Source of the DNA: Lishizhenia sp.
GTDB taxonomy: Bacteria > Bacteroidota > Bacteroidia > Flavobacteriales_D > Crocinitomicaceae
Direction of reading: 5' to 3'
DNA: 23,202 bases
Assembly (NCBI GenBank): GCA_007117055.1
Contig: SKHH01000053.1
Span: forward strand, 1-23,202
The notes under the pieces are model-generated. The model did not search any database, was not told the origin of the DNA, and saw only the letters and a program-made list of their open reading frames with translations. This document shows positions 1 through 8,140 of the stretch, one piece after another (position 1 is the stretch's first letter; every line of letters starts with the position of its first letter). Position numbers and translations under genes: made by a program.

Positions 1-1677
1 AAAGATTTTTTACCGAATGAGTATCAATCTTATTATTCGGATGTAGAGCAAAGTATAAAAAGTAAGCAACTTGGATATGTCGAAATAGATAATAGTTCGT
101 ATGATAGTGACAGTAAACTTGAAAAGCAACAATCTTTTTTATTAGAAAGTATTCGAAAATGTGAAGAAGACGGTTACAAAAGAGGAGATATTTGTTTATT
201 AGCTCGCTCCAAGAAAGAAGGGAAACAATGGGCAAAATGGCTAAATGAAGCACCTGAAAATTATAAAGTGGTAAGTGCGGATAGTTTAACTGTAAATTCC
301 GATAAAACGGTCAAGGTTTTTATTGACTATCTTTACTTACTTCGAAATAATGCGAATCCATCGAATCGCATCAAATTTGTGGTAAACTTATTGACCTTAA
401 AAGGGGAGGAGCCACTACTTTATCTAGCGAATTACTGGGTGGATGGTAAAGTAGGTCAATTACACTTTGAAACATTTGTAAAGGACTATTTTCAAGATAA
501 TGAAACGCTCTTCTTTAATTATGAGAACTTGTATGATTTGGGGCAGCAATTTGCTCGTTTGATTCGAGTGAATGAGCTGAATAATCCTTACGTCCATCAC
601 TTGATGGAAATGCTCCAAAATTTTGACTTGCAGATGGGACCTGATTTAAGAGGGTTTATTGATTTCTGGGAAACACAGGGTAAGGAGGAAACCGTTCAAA
701 TGCCAGAGAATGATGACGCCATTCAAATTATGACGGTGCACAAGGCAAAAGGATTGGAGTTTCCTGTTGTTATTCTTCCTAATTTGGAATGGGAGTTTTC
801 TAAAGTAAAAGACGCTCATTTTGTAGAAGTAGAAAATATAAATACAGATGTATTATATACCAAATTGGTCAAAGAAAAAGCTCCCGATTTTATTATTGAT
901 AAATACCAAGCGGAAAGAAATAACATGCTGTTGGATGAATTCAACTTGTTATATGTTGCTTTAACACGTCCTGTTGATCGGTTATACCTGAAGGTTCAGT
1001 CGAAGACGAGTTCATCAGGTGAAATCAATAATATTGCTCGAATTGTATCCCCCATTTGTGAGGAATTAGTTAAAAGTAAATTTTTGACGCGTAAAGAACA
1101 GGATATCTTGATAGCCGGTGAGGCGGCACCAAAAAGTACGAAAAAAGAGATTTCTTCAGACAACTTCTATCCGAAAGATATCTCTGATTTATTGTGGTTT
1201 CCGGATATAGCTTTACAAGACGATGATGCCTTGGACAAAGAAAGTATTAACGAAGAGGTGCGTTTTGGTTTGTTAGTACATGACTTAGTGGCTAAAACTA
1301 GTGATTTAGAACAAATAGATTCACATGTTTTAGAATTAGTCAAACAGGATCAGATTGATAACGTTTATGCAGAGAAATTAAAACGCAAGTTAAAAGAAAT
1401 CATTAGTTTTCCAGCTTACAATTCTTTACTCAATGAAGCCGAAAAAGTATTAACAGAGGCTAGTATTATTGTAAACGAAGAGCAAACACTTCGTCCTGAT
1501 TTAATTATTGAACAAAAAAATGAAACCATAATCATTGATTTTAAAACCGGTGCAGAACGTTCAACACATTTTAAACAAATTGAAAATTATCGAAAAACAT
1601 TAATAGCCATGGGGTATAAAAATGTTACAGGTTATTTGTACTACACCCAAAACTTAGTGCTGAAAAAAGTGTCTTAA
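1..1677 (+). CDS. RecB/AddA-like UvrD-family helicase-nuclease, 3' part (5' end outside window)
   Basis: This is the C-terminal part of a superfamily 1A helicase fused to a nuclease, expected to resect double-strand DNA ends for recombination repair. The frame is open from base 1 with no stop, so the gene starts upstream; the GTG at 268 is internal. About 558 residues are visible. The fragment shows a GDICLLAR segment (about 181-204), motif V with TVHKAKGLEFPVVILP (about 732-779), and motif VI with LLYVALTRP (about 946-972). A RecB-type PD-(D/E)XK nuclease follows: LLVHD histidine (about 1270-1284), then RPDLIIE and IIDFKTG (about 1492-1551). The Walker A region is not visible. The family usually partners an AddB-like nuclease, which is not in this window. 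Whether to call it AddA or RecB cannot be settled from the fragment. It ends 16 bp before the convergent DUF2805 gene. Confidence 0.93.
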   Translation, partial: KDFLPNEYQSYYSDVEQSIKSKQLGYVEIDNSSYDSDSKLEKQQSFLLESIRKCEEDGYKRGDICLLARSKKEGKQWAKWLNEAPENYKVVSADSLTVNSDKTVKVFIDYLYLLRNNANPSNRIKFVVNLLTLKGEEPLLYLANYWVDGKVGQLHFETFVKDYFQDNETLFFNYENLYDLGQQFARLIRVNELNNPYVHHLMEMLQNFDLQMGPDLRGFIDFWETQGKEETVQMPENDDAIQIMTVHKAKGLEFPVVILPNLEWEFSKVKDAHFVEVENINTDVLYTKLVKEKAPDFIIDKYQAERNNMLLDEFNLLYVALTRPVDRLYLKVQSKTSSSGEINNIARIVSPICEELVKSKFLTRKEQDILIAGEAAPKSTKKEISSDNFYPKDISDLLWFPDIALQDDDALDKESINEEVRFGLLVHDLVAKTSDLEQIDSHVLELVKQDQIDNVYAEKLKRKLKEIISFPAYNSLLNEAEKVLTEASIIVNEEQTLRPDLIIEQKNETIIIDFKTGAERSTHFKQIENYRKTLIAMGYKNVTGYLYYTQNLVLKKVS

Positions 1678-1693
1678 CCAAAGTCTACTGGGA

Positions 1694-1972
1694 TTATTTT
1701 CTTTTGGATACTTTATTATGTGAAATTACTCGCTGTCTAGAACATTTGTGTCTGCCAACTAAAAAGGATCGCTTTTTTAGATGTTTTGTACTTCGATCTT
1801 GCACTCTTTTCCTCCAGCGTCTCCAACTAGAAGGTTTAAGTTCGTTACGCATCAACGTAATTACCTCTTTTTCTGAAATGTCAAATTGAAAAGTAATAGC
1901 ATCAAAAGGAGTTCGATCTTCCCATGCCATTTCTATGATTCTATTTTTGTCCCGCTCTGATAAATTCATCAC
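1694..1972 (-). CDS. DUF2805 / TIGR03643 family small protein
   Basis: A 92-residue basic protein of unknown function. The first 65 residues match my memory of the TIGR03643/DUF2805 family: an LSERDKNRIIEMAWEDRTPF opening, then FQFDISEKEVITLMR and ELKPSSWRRWRKRV. The spacing suggests a small helix-turn-helix-like fold, with the segment around residues 27-45 as a possible recognition region; that is inference. The tail, after about residue 66, is rich in Lys, Arg and His and looks poorly conserved. It is convergent with the helicase-nuclease gene and divergent from the DUF1853 gene, so it is probably transcribed alone. The start at 1972 gives an MMNLSE terminus; the second Met is equally possible. 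Confidence 0.85.
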   Translation of the reverse strand: MMNLSERDKNRIIEMAWEDRTPFDAITFQFDISEKEVITLMRNELKPSSWRRWRKRVQDRSTKHLKKRSFLVGRHKCSRQRVISHNKVSKRK

Positions 1973-2043
1973 AGTAATAACAAAGTTCTTTGGATTTGGT
2001 TTATCTTTCTTAACTTAGCAATGGAAAAGGACTATTGTAAAAA

Positions 2044-2949
2044 ATGGAATTAAAGCTAAAAGATAAACATGTAAGAGATCTGTTTTGGCTTATAGCTTCT
2101 CCTTCACCCATCAAAGAGTATGGAGTTAAGGGGCTCCCGTTGTTACCAAGCTTAATTCAAAATAATTGGGTAACCGAAAATACGGATTTCTTCATACAAC
2201 TAGATGCCGATCCATCAGCGCTTCACGCTTTTTTAAAAGAGCGTACATCAACCCGATTAGGTATTTATGCTGAGTTTTTATTGCATTATTTTTTTGAGCA
2301 TAGTCCATATATTCAACTTATTTTACATAATTACCAGGTCATAGAAAATAAGCAAACGATAGGTGAGGTTGACTTTGTGATTGAATATAAAGGAAATATT
2401 ATGCATATCGAATTGGCAGTAAAATATTACTTAGATACACAACAAAATGATCTTTTAGAACATTGGATTGGCCCTTCTGGAAATGACAATCTATATAAAA
2501 AAATAGAACGTGTAGTTACCCATCAATTACCATTAGGAAGTTCTCCCATGTTTAGAAAACAAACAAAAATTTATGCAACTTCTTATTTTTGGTTACGTGG
2601 TGTGTTTTTTACAAACACAACGAAGGAAGTTTCATGGAAAAACCCTAAAGCAAATTTTGGTAGATTTTATACATTCAACGAGCTACCTAACGAGATGATA
2701 ATTAACTCTAACCATAAGGTGTTACAACGTCCGCACTGGATGATGGATACGAAAGTATCAATTGATACAATGGACGATAGGCATTCCTTTGAATTACCTG
2801 ATTCAATGGAGGAAGTTCAAGAGTTGATTAATATTCATGGCGCATTACTCGTAAAGTGCCTTGAGACTTCAAACCTCTTTTTTATTGTATCAGATGAGTG
2901 GACTGAAAGTTATGTATCTTCTACATTGCCTGAGAGTATACCTGATTAA
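2044..2949 (+). CDS. DUF1853 family protein (putative PD-(D/E)XK-like fold)
   Basis: A 301-residue cytosolic protein recognised as DUF1853, whose function is not established. Family hallmarks are the N-terminal RDLFWLIASPSPI (residues 11-23), the TRLGIYAEFLLHYF helix (70-83), GEVDFVI (107-113) followed by MHIELAVKYYL (120-130), and WIGPSGNDNLYKK a little further on. The D110...E123-x3-K127 arrangement on adjacent strands resembles a PD-(D/E)XK nuclease core; a nuclease role is inference only. No signal peptide or membrane segment is visible. The start at 2044 is the only good Met before RDLFW. The last 29 bp overlap the 3' end of the convergent SiaC-like gene, an unusually deep tail-to-tail overlap. 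Confidence 0.85.
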   Translation: MELKLKDKHVRDLFWLIASPSPIKEYGVKGLPLLPSLIQNNWVTENTDFFIQLDADPSALHAFLKERTSTRLGIYAEFLLHYFFEHSPYIQLILHNYQVIENKQTIGEVDFVIEYKGNIMHIELAVKYYLDTQQNDLLEHWIGPSGNDNLYKKIERVVTHQLPLGSSPMFRKQTKIYATSYFWLRGVFFTNTTKEVSWKNPKANFGRFYTFNELPNEMIINSNHKVLQRPHWMMDTKVSIDTMDDRHSFELPDSMEEVQELINIHGALLVKCLETSNLFFIVSDEWTESYVSSTLPESIPD

Positions 2950-3319
2950 TTTCTTTAAAATGAAAAGGAATTTCTACCATTGTGGATAGGTCTTTTCCAA
3001 CTTCATAAATGTCTGCATCATCTGAAGAGAACAACCATTGTACTTCAACAGATGCTCCTGACTCATTCATTTCACTCAATTTATTCAATAAAAATAACAC
3101 TCTTTTAGCAGATGCTATATTGATATATTCTAACTGAAATGTAAAGACAGTTTGATTAGCAGGAATTGCTGCATAGGCATAGAACCATTTTAAGACAGGA
3201 GACCAGAATTTTTCAGCGTCTTCTGGTATAGCTCTACCACGAACACGCATGACTCCTGTATCGGGATCCATGAAAACTTCAGGTGTGTTGGCTGACTCCG
3301 ATAACATAAAAACTTCCAT
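2921..3319 (-). CDS. SiaC-like regulatory phosphoprotein (DUF1987)
   Basis: A 132-residue protein of the SiaC/DUF1987 family. In Pseudomonas, SiaC is an anti-sigma-antagonist-like switch protein controlled by phosphorylation of one Thr and able to activate a diguanylate cyclase. Family features are ANTPEVFMDPDTGVMRVRGR (residues 10-29), the PEDAEKFWSPVLKWFYAY segment (32-49), a beta strand with FTFQLEYIN (59-67), and VQWLFSSDDADIYEVG near the end. Where I expect the phosphoacceptor Thr in the family (Y-x-N-T-S-S), this protein has Y65-I-N-I68-A-S70, so the classic site seems lost or shifted to S70. No SiaA, SiaB or cyclase gene lies next to it. MLSESA, five codons in, is an alternative start. 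Its 3' end overlaps the DUF1853 gene. Confidence 0.85.
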   Translation of the reverse strand: MEVFMLSESANTPEVFMDPDTGVMRVRGRAIPEDAEKFWSPVLKWFYAYAAIPANQTVFTFQLEYINIASAKRVLFLLNKLSEMNESGASVEVQWLFSSDDADIYEVGKDLSTMVEIPFHFKEINQVYSQAM

Positions 3320-3412
3320 AGCCTCATTTAAATTTATGGGTAAATATCATAATAAAATTTAATTATGCAATATTCAAATTGTTAAAATCGACGAGTATAT
3401 GGTATTCATAGT

Positions 3413-3871
3413 TTAGTGAGGAGAATAGTCCTTTACGAGTGGTTGAATCATATGAAACCCTCTAGGAATGTAACCTTCTTGCATATAGAATTTTATGCCT
3501 TTGAAATTGTCGGTGTAGACATCGAGTGCAAGCATGTTGCATTTTTCAGATTCCGCTATTTTTTTTAAGTGATCGGTCATGATTTTTCCAATTCCTTTGG
3601 ATCTATGGCTTTCTTTGACAATTACATTGTCCATTTCCAGGTATTTTCCACACCAAATTTTCTTTGCAATCCAATAGCCAGATAAACCAACGATTGTTTC
3701 ATCATCGTATATAACAATTTGCTTGTAGTTATGAGGAATGATCTCTTTAAGGGTTTGAACATAATTAGAAAAAGAAATGGTCGGGTAAAGTTCCTTAAGG
3801 ATGTCAAAGGATTGTTCCATCTCATTCAAGTTAGTAAAGGTTTTTAGTAGAAAATTGTGTTGTGAACTCAT
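3413..3871 (-). CDS. GNAT family N-acetyltransferase
   Basis: A 152-residue single-domain acetyltransferase that should use acetyl-CoA; the acceptor substrate cannot be told. The acetyl-CoA pyrophosphate loop is visible as RSKGIGK (residues 90-96, the R/Q-x-x-G-x-G/A pattern) after the VIVKESHR strand. The C-terminal motif reads MLALDVYTDNFKGIKFYMQEGY, with the usual Tyr of the FY pair in place to protonate the leaving CoA. Length is normal for the family. It starts 10 bp after the stop of the DUF58 gene on the same strand, so the two are likely co-transcribed, although no functional link is obvious. Confidence 0.88.
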   Translation of the reverse strand: MSSQHNFLLKTFTNLNEMEQSFDILKELYPTISFSNYVQTLKEIIPHNYKQIVIYDDETIVGLSGYWIAKKIWCGKYLEMDNVIVKESHRSKGIGKIMTDHLKKIAESEKCNMLALDVYTDNFKGIKFYMQEGYIPRGFHMIQPLVKDYSPH

Positions 3872-3881
3872 TTCATCATCA

Positions 3882-4805
3882 TTATTTCATTCGTTGTCTT
3901 TTAATCATGTATTTCTGAAGAATAGCAGCTAATGGTTGTGCAATGTCTGCTTGCATAAAGTCTAAACCATATTGACTGGCCGTATTTTTGATTTCATTAA
4001 AATAAGCTTCAATTCGTTCCTTGTAGTTTTCTTTTATTTGTGCTGGATGAAGTTTTAATTTTTCACCTGTCTCCATATCTATAAATGTATAAGGACGGTT
4101 TTCAAGTTCAAAATCTATTTCACTTTCCTTATCCACTATATGAAATATGATAACTTCATGTTTGTTGTGTTTCAAATGTTGTAATGCCTCAAAAAGTGCT
4201 TCTTTTTTTGTAGGATCATCTAGCATGTCCGTAAAAAGGATAATTAAACTTCTTTTGTGGCTGAGTTCTGCAATATCATGAAGTGCTTCAATAGCGTTTG
4301 ATCTTTTTGCGGATGATGGATCATACTGATGAAATTGTTTTTCTAATTCTGCATAAATATATCGTTGATGACTAACGCTAGATTTTGTCTCAGTATGCAG
4401 CTCCAGCTTCTCTGAAAATAACGAAAGCCCCACAGCATCGCGTTGTCGTTTTAATAGCTCCATTAAAGAGGCGATGGCGTAAATAGCAAATTCAATTTTT
4501 GTAACTTGATGTTTGGAGGACTTATACCACATAGAACTAGAAGTGTCCAACACCATTTGACAACGCAAATTGGTTTCTTCTTCGTACTTTTTTGTGAAAA
4601 GCTTTTCCGTACGCGCATAAAGTTTCCAGTCCACATGACGAGTAGATTCTCCAGGATTATAGAGCCTGTGTTCCGCAAACTCAACTGAAAAACCATGAAA
4701 TGGACTTTTGTGAAGACCGGTAATAAAACCTTCTACAACTTGTTTTGCTAATAGCTCTAAACTTCCAAATTCAGCTAGCTTCGTTCGTTCTATAAACTGA
4801 TCCAT
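3882..4805 (-). CDS. DUF58 domain protein (vWA-like, MoxR-associated family)
   Basis: A 307-residue cytosolic protein of the DUF58 family. The diagnostic block is GESTRHVDWKLYARTEKLF (residues 52-70) followed by EEETNLRCQMVLDTSSSM (75-92). The last part contains a DxSxS-type MIDAS motif (D87, S89, S91), so a metal-dependent von Willebrand A-like fold is expected. Further on, IILFTDMLDD matches a later MIDAS loop. Members usually sit in moxR-DUF58-batA/B operons and are thought to work with a MoxR AAA+ ATPase on the envelope or on enzyme maturation. Here no moxR gene is adjacent: upstream is the divergent lysA gene and downstream the GNAT gene. No membrane segment is visible, typical of the short cytosolic form. 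Confidence 0.9.
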   Translation of the reverse strand: MDQFIERTKLAEFGSLELLAKQVVEGFITGLHKSPFHGFSVEFAEHRLYNPGESTRHVDWKLYARTEKLFTKKYEEETNLRCQMVLDTSSSMWYKSSKHQVTKIEFAIYAIASLMELLKRQRDAVGLSLFSEKLELHTETKSSVSHQRYIYAELEKQFHQYDPSSAKRSNAIEALHDIAELSHKRSLIILFTDMLDDPTKKEALFEALQHLKHNKHEVIIFHIVDKESEIDFELENRPYTFIDMETGEKLKLHPAQIKENYKERIEAYFNEIKNTASQYGLDFMQADIAQPLAAILQKYMIKRQRMK

Positions 4806-5006
4806 ACAACTAAGTTAAGAAAACTTTATGGGTTATAATTCAATTTTATTATAATTTTTCTTTTGATTTGAAGAGCCACAACTATTGATGGAATTATAGA
4901 AAAAAATATTTCTAAATTATCAGATTACTAATAGAGGAGAAGGTGTTCATCCTTTTAAATATTGTGTATTATAAAATTATTACGTTCGTATTTTAACAAA
5001 GTGTAT

Positions 5007-5033
5007 TTTGTTTATTGTTTGTATTTATATTTG
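5007..5033 (+). promoter_or_regulatory. Bacteroidota-type promoter of lysA
   Basis: A perfect TAnnTTTG -7 box (TATATTTG, 5026-5033) has TTTG at 5007-5010 as a possible -33 box. The 15-nt spacer is slightly short for this promoter class. The -7 box ends 22 nt before the ATG at 5056. This rules out the longer frame that opens at 5008, since its first codons would be promoter DNA. Confidence 0.65.
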
Positions 5034-5055
5034 CACTGTTAATAAATTTTTAATC

Positions 5056-6213
5056 ATGAATACTATTTACGAAGGTCCATACTATTTATACGACATGCAT
5101 TTGCTGGATGAGACAGTTAAAGAAGCTCAAGCTTCGGCTCTAAAACATAACTGTAACTTATATTATGCAATAAAAGCTAACAATGAAAACACGATTCTTG
5201 AAGTCATTCGTAAAAAAGGAATGGGCGTTGATTGTGTTACAGCTGAGGAAATCAACCACGCATTGAAAAACGGTTGGAGCAATTCGGAAATCGTATTTGC
5301 AGGCTCTGGAAAAACAATTCGTGAAATAGAGTATGCTTTTCAAAGTAATATTAAATGTATTCACTGTGAATCTTATGAAGAATGGGAGGTTATTTCTCAA
5401 ATTCGCAGAAGGTACCCAAAAAGTTCTACAGCTGTGGCTTTGCGTATAAATCCAGACTTACAAGTTGACACGCATGAAAAAATTAGTACTGGTGAAAAAC
5501 ATCATAAATTTGGTATGTCTTTTTCAACAGCACTACAGATCATTTCTAAAGATTCTTCCATCATTGGTTTTCATGTTCATGTAGGTTCTCAAGTGTTAGA
5601 TATGGAATATTTTGAATCATTGTCTTTACGTATGAGAGAATTGATTAGTCATTTACCAAGTACTTTTCAGCTACGCTATTTGAATTTAGGTGGTGGATTA
5701 GGAATAGATTATACACAACCTGAAAGAAACAGTATGCCGGACTTTAATGGATGGATGCGTGCTATTCGCACACATTTGCCAGTAGAAATTATTGAAACTA
5801 TTTCATTAGAGCCAGGAAGAAGTGTAGTAGGTCAATGTGGTAAGCTAATTGGAGAAGTTCAGTATATCAAAAATTTAGATTTTCATCCATTAGCTATTTT
5901 AGATATTGGAATGACTGAAATACTGAGACCAGCATTATATGGTGCTCGTCATAAAATAACGGTTTCAAATGATCAATTAATTTCAATGAAGTACACAGTA
6001 TCAGGGCCTTCTTGTGAAAGTAGTGATACCTTCGGTGGCGATTATGACCTTCCAATTTTATCTCGTGGAGATTTAGTAACGGTTCATAGTTGCGGAGCGT
6101 ATGCTTCAAGTATGCAATTACGTTATAATTTGCGTCGTCCAATTCCTTCGAAGTATCAATACCGTAAAATATTAACTCAATTGAAAAAAAGAGAAAAGGC
6201 ACTTGTAGCTTAA
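5056..6213 (+). CDS. lysA: Diaminopimelate decarboxylase
   Basis: A 385-residue PLP enzyme of the fold-III (alanine racemase-like) decarboxylases. LysA removes CO2 from meso-diaminopimelate to give L-lysine, the last step of lysine synthesis. Visible motifs are YAIKANNE (residues 37-44, with K40 as the PLP Schiff-base lysine), FHVHVGSQ, LNLGGGLGID (phosphate-binding glycine loop), and EPGRSVVG. Near the C-terminus are GPSCESSD, with the second-subunit catalytic Cys, and CGAYASSMQLRYNLRRP, which are typical of LysA rather than of ornithine or carboxynorspermidine decarboxylases. The start at 5056 is chosen over 5008 because a promoter box lies between them and the family begins near this Met. 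It is monocistronic: divergent from the DUF58 gene and closed by a hairpin terminator. Confidence 0.93.
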   Translation: MNTIYEGPYYLYDMHLLDETVKEAQASALKHNCNLYYAIKANNENTILEVIRKKGMGVDCVTAEEINHALKNGWSNSEIVFAGSGKTIREIEYAFQSNIKCIHCESYEEWEVISQIRRRYPKSSTAVALRINPDLQVDTHEKISTGEKHHKFGMSFSTALQIISKDSSIIGFHVHVGSQVLDMEYFESLSLRMRELISHLPSTFQLRYLNLGGGLGIDYTQPERNSMPDFNGWMRAIRTHLPVEIIETISLEPGRSVVGQCGKLIGEVQYIKNLDFHPLAILDIGMTEILRPALYGARHKITVSNDQLISMKYTVSGPSCESSDTFGGDYDLPILSRGDLVTVHSCGAYASSMQLRYNLRRPIPSKYQYRKILTQLKKREKALVA

Positions 6214-6240
6214 TTTATAGTTTAAATCACACTTCATAAA

Positions 6241-6269
6241 AAAAAACCATGGGGAAGCCATGGTTTTTT
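6241..6269. terminator. Bidirectional Rho-independent terminator between lysA and recR
   Basis: A perfect 12-bp inverted repeat, AAAAAACCATGG (6241-6252) and CCATGGTTTTTT (6258-6269), flanks a 5-nt loop. The T run on one side and A run on the other let it serve both convergent genes. Confidence 0.88.
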
Positions 6270-6293
6270 TAAATAGAATATTTCAACACCCCT

Positions 6294-6911
6294 TTATTGA
6301 AAAGTAGACTCAAATGGTAAACGTTGCGTAATGGATCTACTGAGTGTGATCTCATCGGCATAATGTAACTCCGTTCCAACAGAAACACCGCGTGATAAAG
6401 TGGTGACTTTAATGGATTTGTAAACTTTTAATTTTTTATAAATATAAAAGTTGGTTGTATCTCCCTCCATTGTAGCACTCAATGCAAAAATCACTTCGTC
6501 AATGCGGTTTTCTTCGGCTTTTTTAATTAGACTATCGATGTTTAAATCTTCTGGTCCTTGTCCATCCATGGGTGAAATAACTCCACCAAGTACATGGTAG
6601 ATACCTTTATAAGATGCTGTCGATTCGATAGCTAAGATATCGCGGATATCTTCAACCACACAAATCAAACGATGATCACGCCTGGGGTTAGCACAAATGG
6701 AGCAGATTTCAGCATCCGAAATATTTCCACATGATTTGCAAATCTTTACTTCATTTTTCATGGTAGTAAAAGCATTAGAAAATTGCTCTACCTCTTCTGG
6801 CGAACGGCGCAATAAGTCTAAAACTAAACGCAGTGCTGTTCGTTTTCCAATACTTGGCAAAGAAGCAAGCTGTTCTACTGCTCGTGCTATGTGTTTTGAA
6901 GGGATTTCCAT
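6294..6911 (-). CDS. recR: Recombination mediator protein RecR
   Basis: A 205-residue protein of normal RecR length. RecR forms a ring clamp and acts with RecO (and RecF) to load RecA on SSB-coated gaps. Visible in order are the N-terminal helix-hairpin-helix with LPSIGKRTALRL (residues 18-29), a four-Cys zinc finger (C58, C61, C70, C73), and the Toprim domain beginning with LICVVEDIRDI (82-92). The last part, ALSATMEGDTT and TLSRGVSVGTELHYAD, matches the GxxxGxxLEYAD-type end of the family. The ATG shares one base with the stop of the upstream ACMSD-like gene (TAATG), so it is translationally coupled and very likely co-transcribed. It faces the lysA terminator. Confidence 0.97.
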   Translation of the reverse strand: MEIPSKHIARAVEQLASLPSIGKRTALRLVLDLLRRSPEEVEQFSNAFTTMKNEVKICKSCGNISDAEICSICANPRRDHRLICVVEDIRDILAIESTASYKGIYHVLGGVISPMDGQGPEDLNIDSLIKKAEENRIDEVIFALSATMEGDTTNFYIYKKLKVYKSIKVTTLSRGVSVGTELHYADEITLSRSITQRLPFESTFQ

Positions 6912-7918
6912 TATAGAAAATCAGCTTTATTTAAATTTAACCAGCTTAATGTGGCATTAGCAAAAATATCCTCTACCTCCGTTGATGATAAATCACTTTC
7001 TTCGATAAACTTACCGATTTCCAAATCTCCCAATGGGAAAGGGTAATCTGTTCCTAAACACACTTTGTCACTTCCTTGCATTTTTAGGATGTATTTTAGC
7101 AAATCTATATCGTGTGTGATACAGTCGACCCAAAATTTCCCAATGTAATCTCTTGGGTTGACAGCGTTATCAATAGCTACTAAATCAGGACGACAATTAA
7201 AACCATGCTCAATGCGACCGATTGTAGGTAAGAATGAACCTCCAGCATGAGAAAAACAAATACGAAGGTTTGGCAAACGCTCTAAAACACCACCAAAAAT
7301 TAGAGAGCATGCCGCCCTGGATGTTTCAGCGGGCATTCCAACCAACCATGGAAGCCAGTATTTACGCATACTATCAAAGCCCATCATTTGCCATGGATGA
7401 ATCATGATTGCTAATCCTAGACGCTCGCATGCTTCAAAAATAGGAAAGAATTGCTCTTCACTTAAATTTTTATCGTTGATATTGGATCCAATTTGAATAC
7501 CAACTAATCCTATTTTTTTAATACGCTCCAGCTCTTGAATAGCTAATTCTGTATCCTGCATAGGAATAGTACCTAGTCCAATATAGTTTTTTGGATAGCG
7601 TGTAACTAGGTCAGCAATATGGTCGTTCAAAAACATGCTCACTTCCAAACCGTCTTTTGGTTTAGCCCAATATGAGAATAGAACAGGAATAGTACATACC
7701 ACTTGAACCTGTGTATTGAATTCTTTGTATTCATTCATTCTAAGATCTTCATCCCAACAGTTTTCTTTTATGGTTCGGAAGAATTTACCTCCTTGCATCA
7801 TATCTGCTTTTTTATCTTCACGATGAGATAAGTATATGAAATCTCCATATCCAAATTTTTCAGTCCATTTCGGTAAGTTCCTAGGGATGATGTGGGTATG
7901 CATGTCTATTTTAAGCAT
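6911..7918 (-). CDS. 2-amino-3-carboxymuconate-6-semialdehyde decarboxylase-like amidohydrolase (ACMSD)
   Basis: A 335-residue TIM-barrel metal enzyme. The sequence follows my memory of human ACMSD closely along its length, for example ENCWD, FSYWAKP, KYWLPWLVGMPAET and GTDYPFPLGDLE. ACMSD removes CO2 from the unstable product of 3-hydroxyanthranilate oxidation, steering tryptophan breakdown away from quinolinate and NAD. Metal and catalytic residues are present: H7 and H9 (DMHTH), H174 (IHPW), H224 (FSHAGG) and D291 (GTDYPFP), plus R48 at the position of the substrate-binding Arg47. Length is typical. No other kynurenine-pathway gene is in the window. It lies just upstream of recR with a one-base overlap and divergent from parE. 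Confidence 0.9.
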   Translation of the reverse strand: MLKIDMHTHIIPRNLPKWTEKFGYGDFIYLSHREDKKADMMQGGKFFRTIKENCWDEDLRMNEYKEFNTQVQVVCTIPVLFSYWAKPKDGLEVSMFLNDHIADLVTRYPKNYIGLGTIPMQDTELAIQELERIKKIGLVGIQIGSNINDKNLSEEQFFPIFEACERLGLAIMIHPWQMMGFDSMRKYWLPWLVGMPAETSRAACSLIFGGVLERLPNLRICFSHAGGSFLPTIGRIEHGFNCRPDLVAIDNAVNPRDYIGKFWVDCITHDIDLLKYILKMQGSDKVCLGTDYPFPLGDLEIGKFIEESDLSSTEVEDIFANATLSWLNLNKADFL

Positions 7919-8102
7919 AACTTTATGTGTTTTTAAGTGTTTTGTGTCGGTGAAGTTAATAAAACTTGATGGTTTGATTTCAATTTTTCCTATTGAATTT
8001 TTGTGACAGATGAATAGGGTGTTTTTTACGATTCATAAGTATTCAACCACCTTTAGTGTATAACCTTTTGATTTTTTCTGTTTTTTCAGTTCATTTCTTT
8101 TA

Positions 8103-8110
8103 TATTTTTG
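8103..8110 (+). promoter_or_regulatory. Candidate -7 box of the parE-parC promoter
   Basis: TATTTTTG matches TAnnTTTG exactly and ends 30 nt before the parE ATG. No convincing -33 TTG lies at 17-23 nt; a TCTG at 8077-8080 is the nearest weak match. The opposite strand shows no matching box for the ACMSD-like gene. Confidence 0.5.
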
Positions 8111-8140
8111 TTATATAACTCAAATGATTAAGTAAAACGC

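Noticed and set aside
5008..5055. An upstream in-frame start for lysA
   Set aside because: The extra residues are unlike the family and a perfect -7 promoter box lies within them.
5894..6202. A 102-codon minus-strand frame opposite the end of lysA
   Set aside because: It is a shadow of lysA, whose C-terminal motifs lie on the plus strand here.
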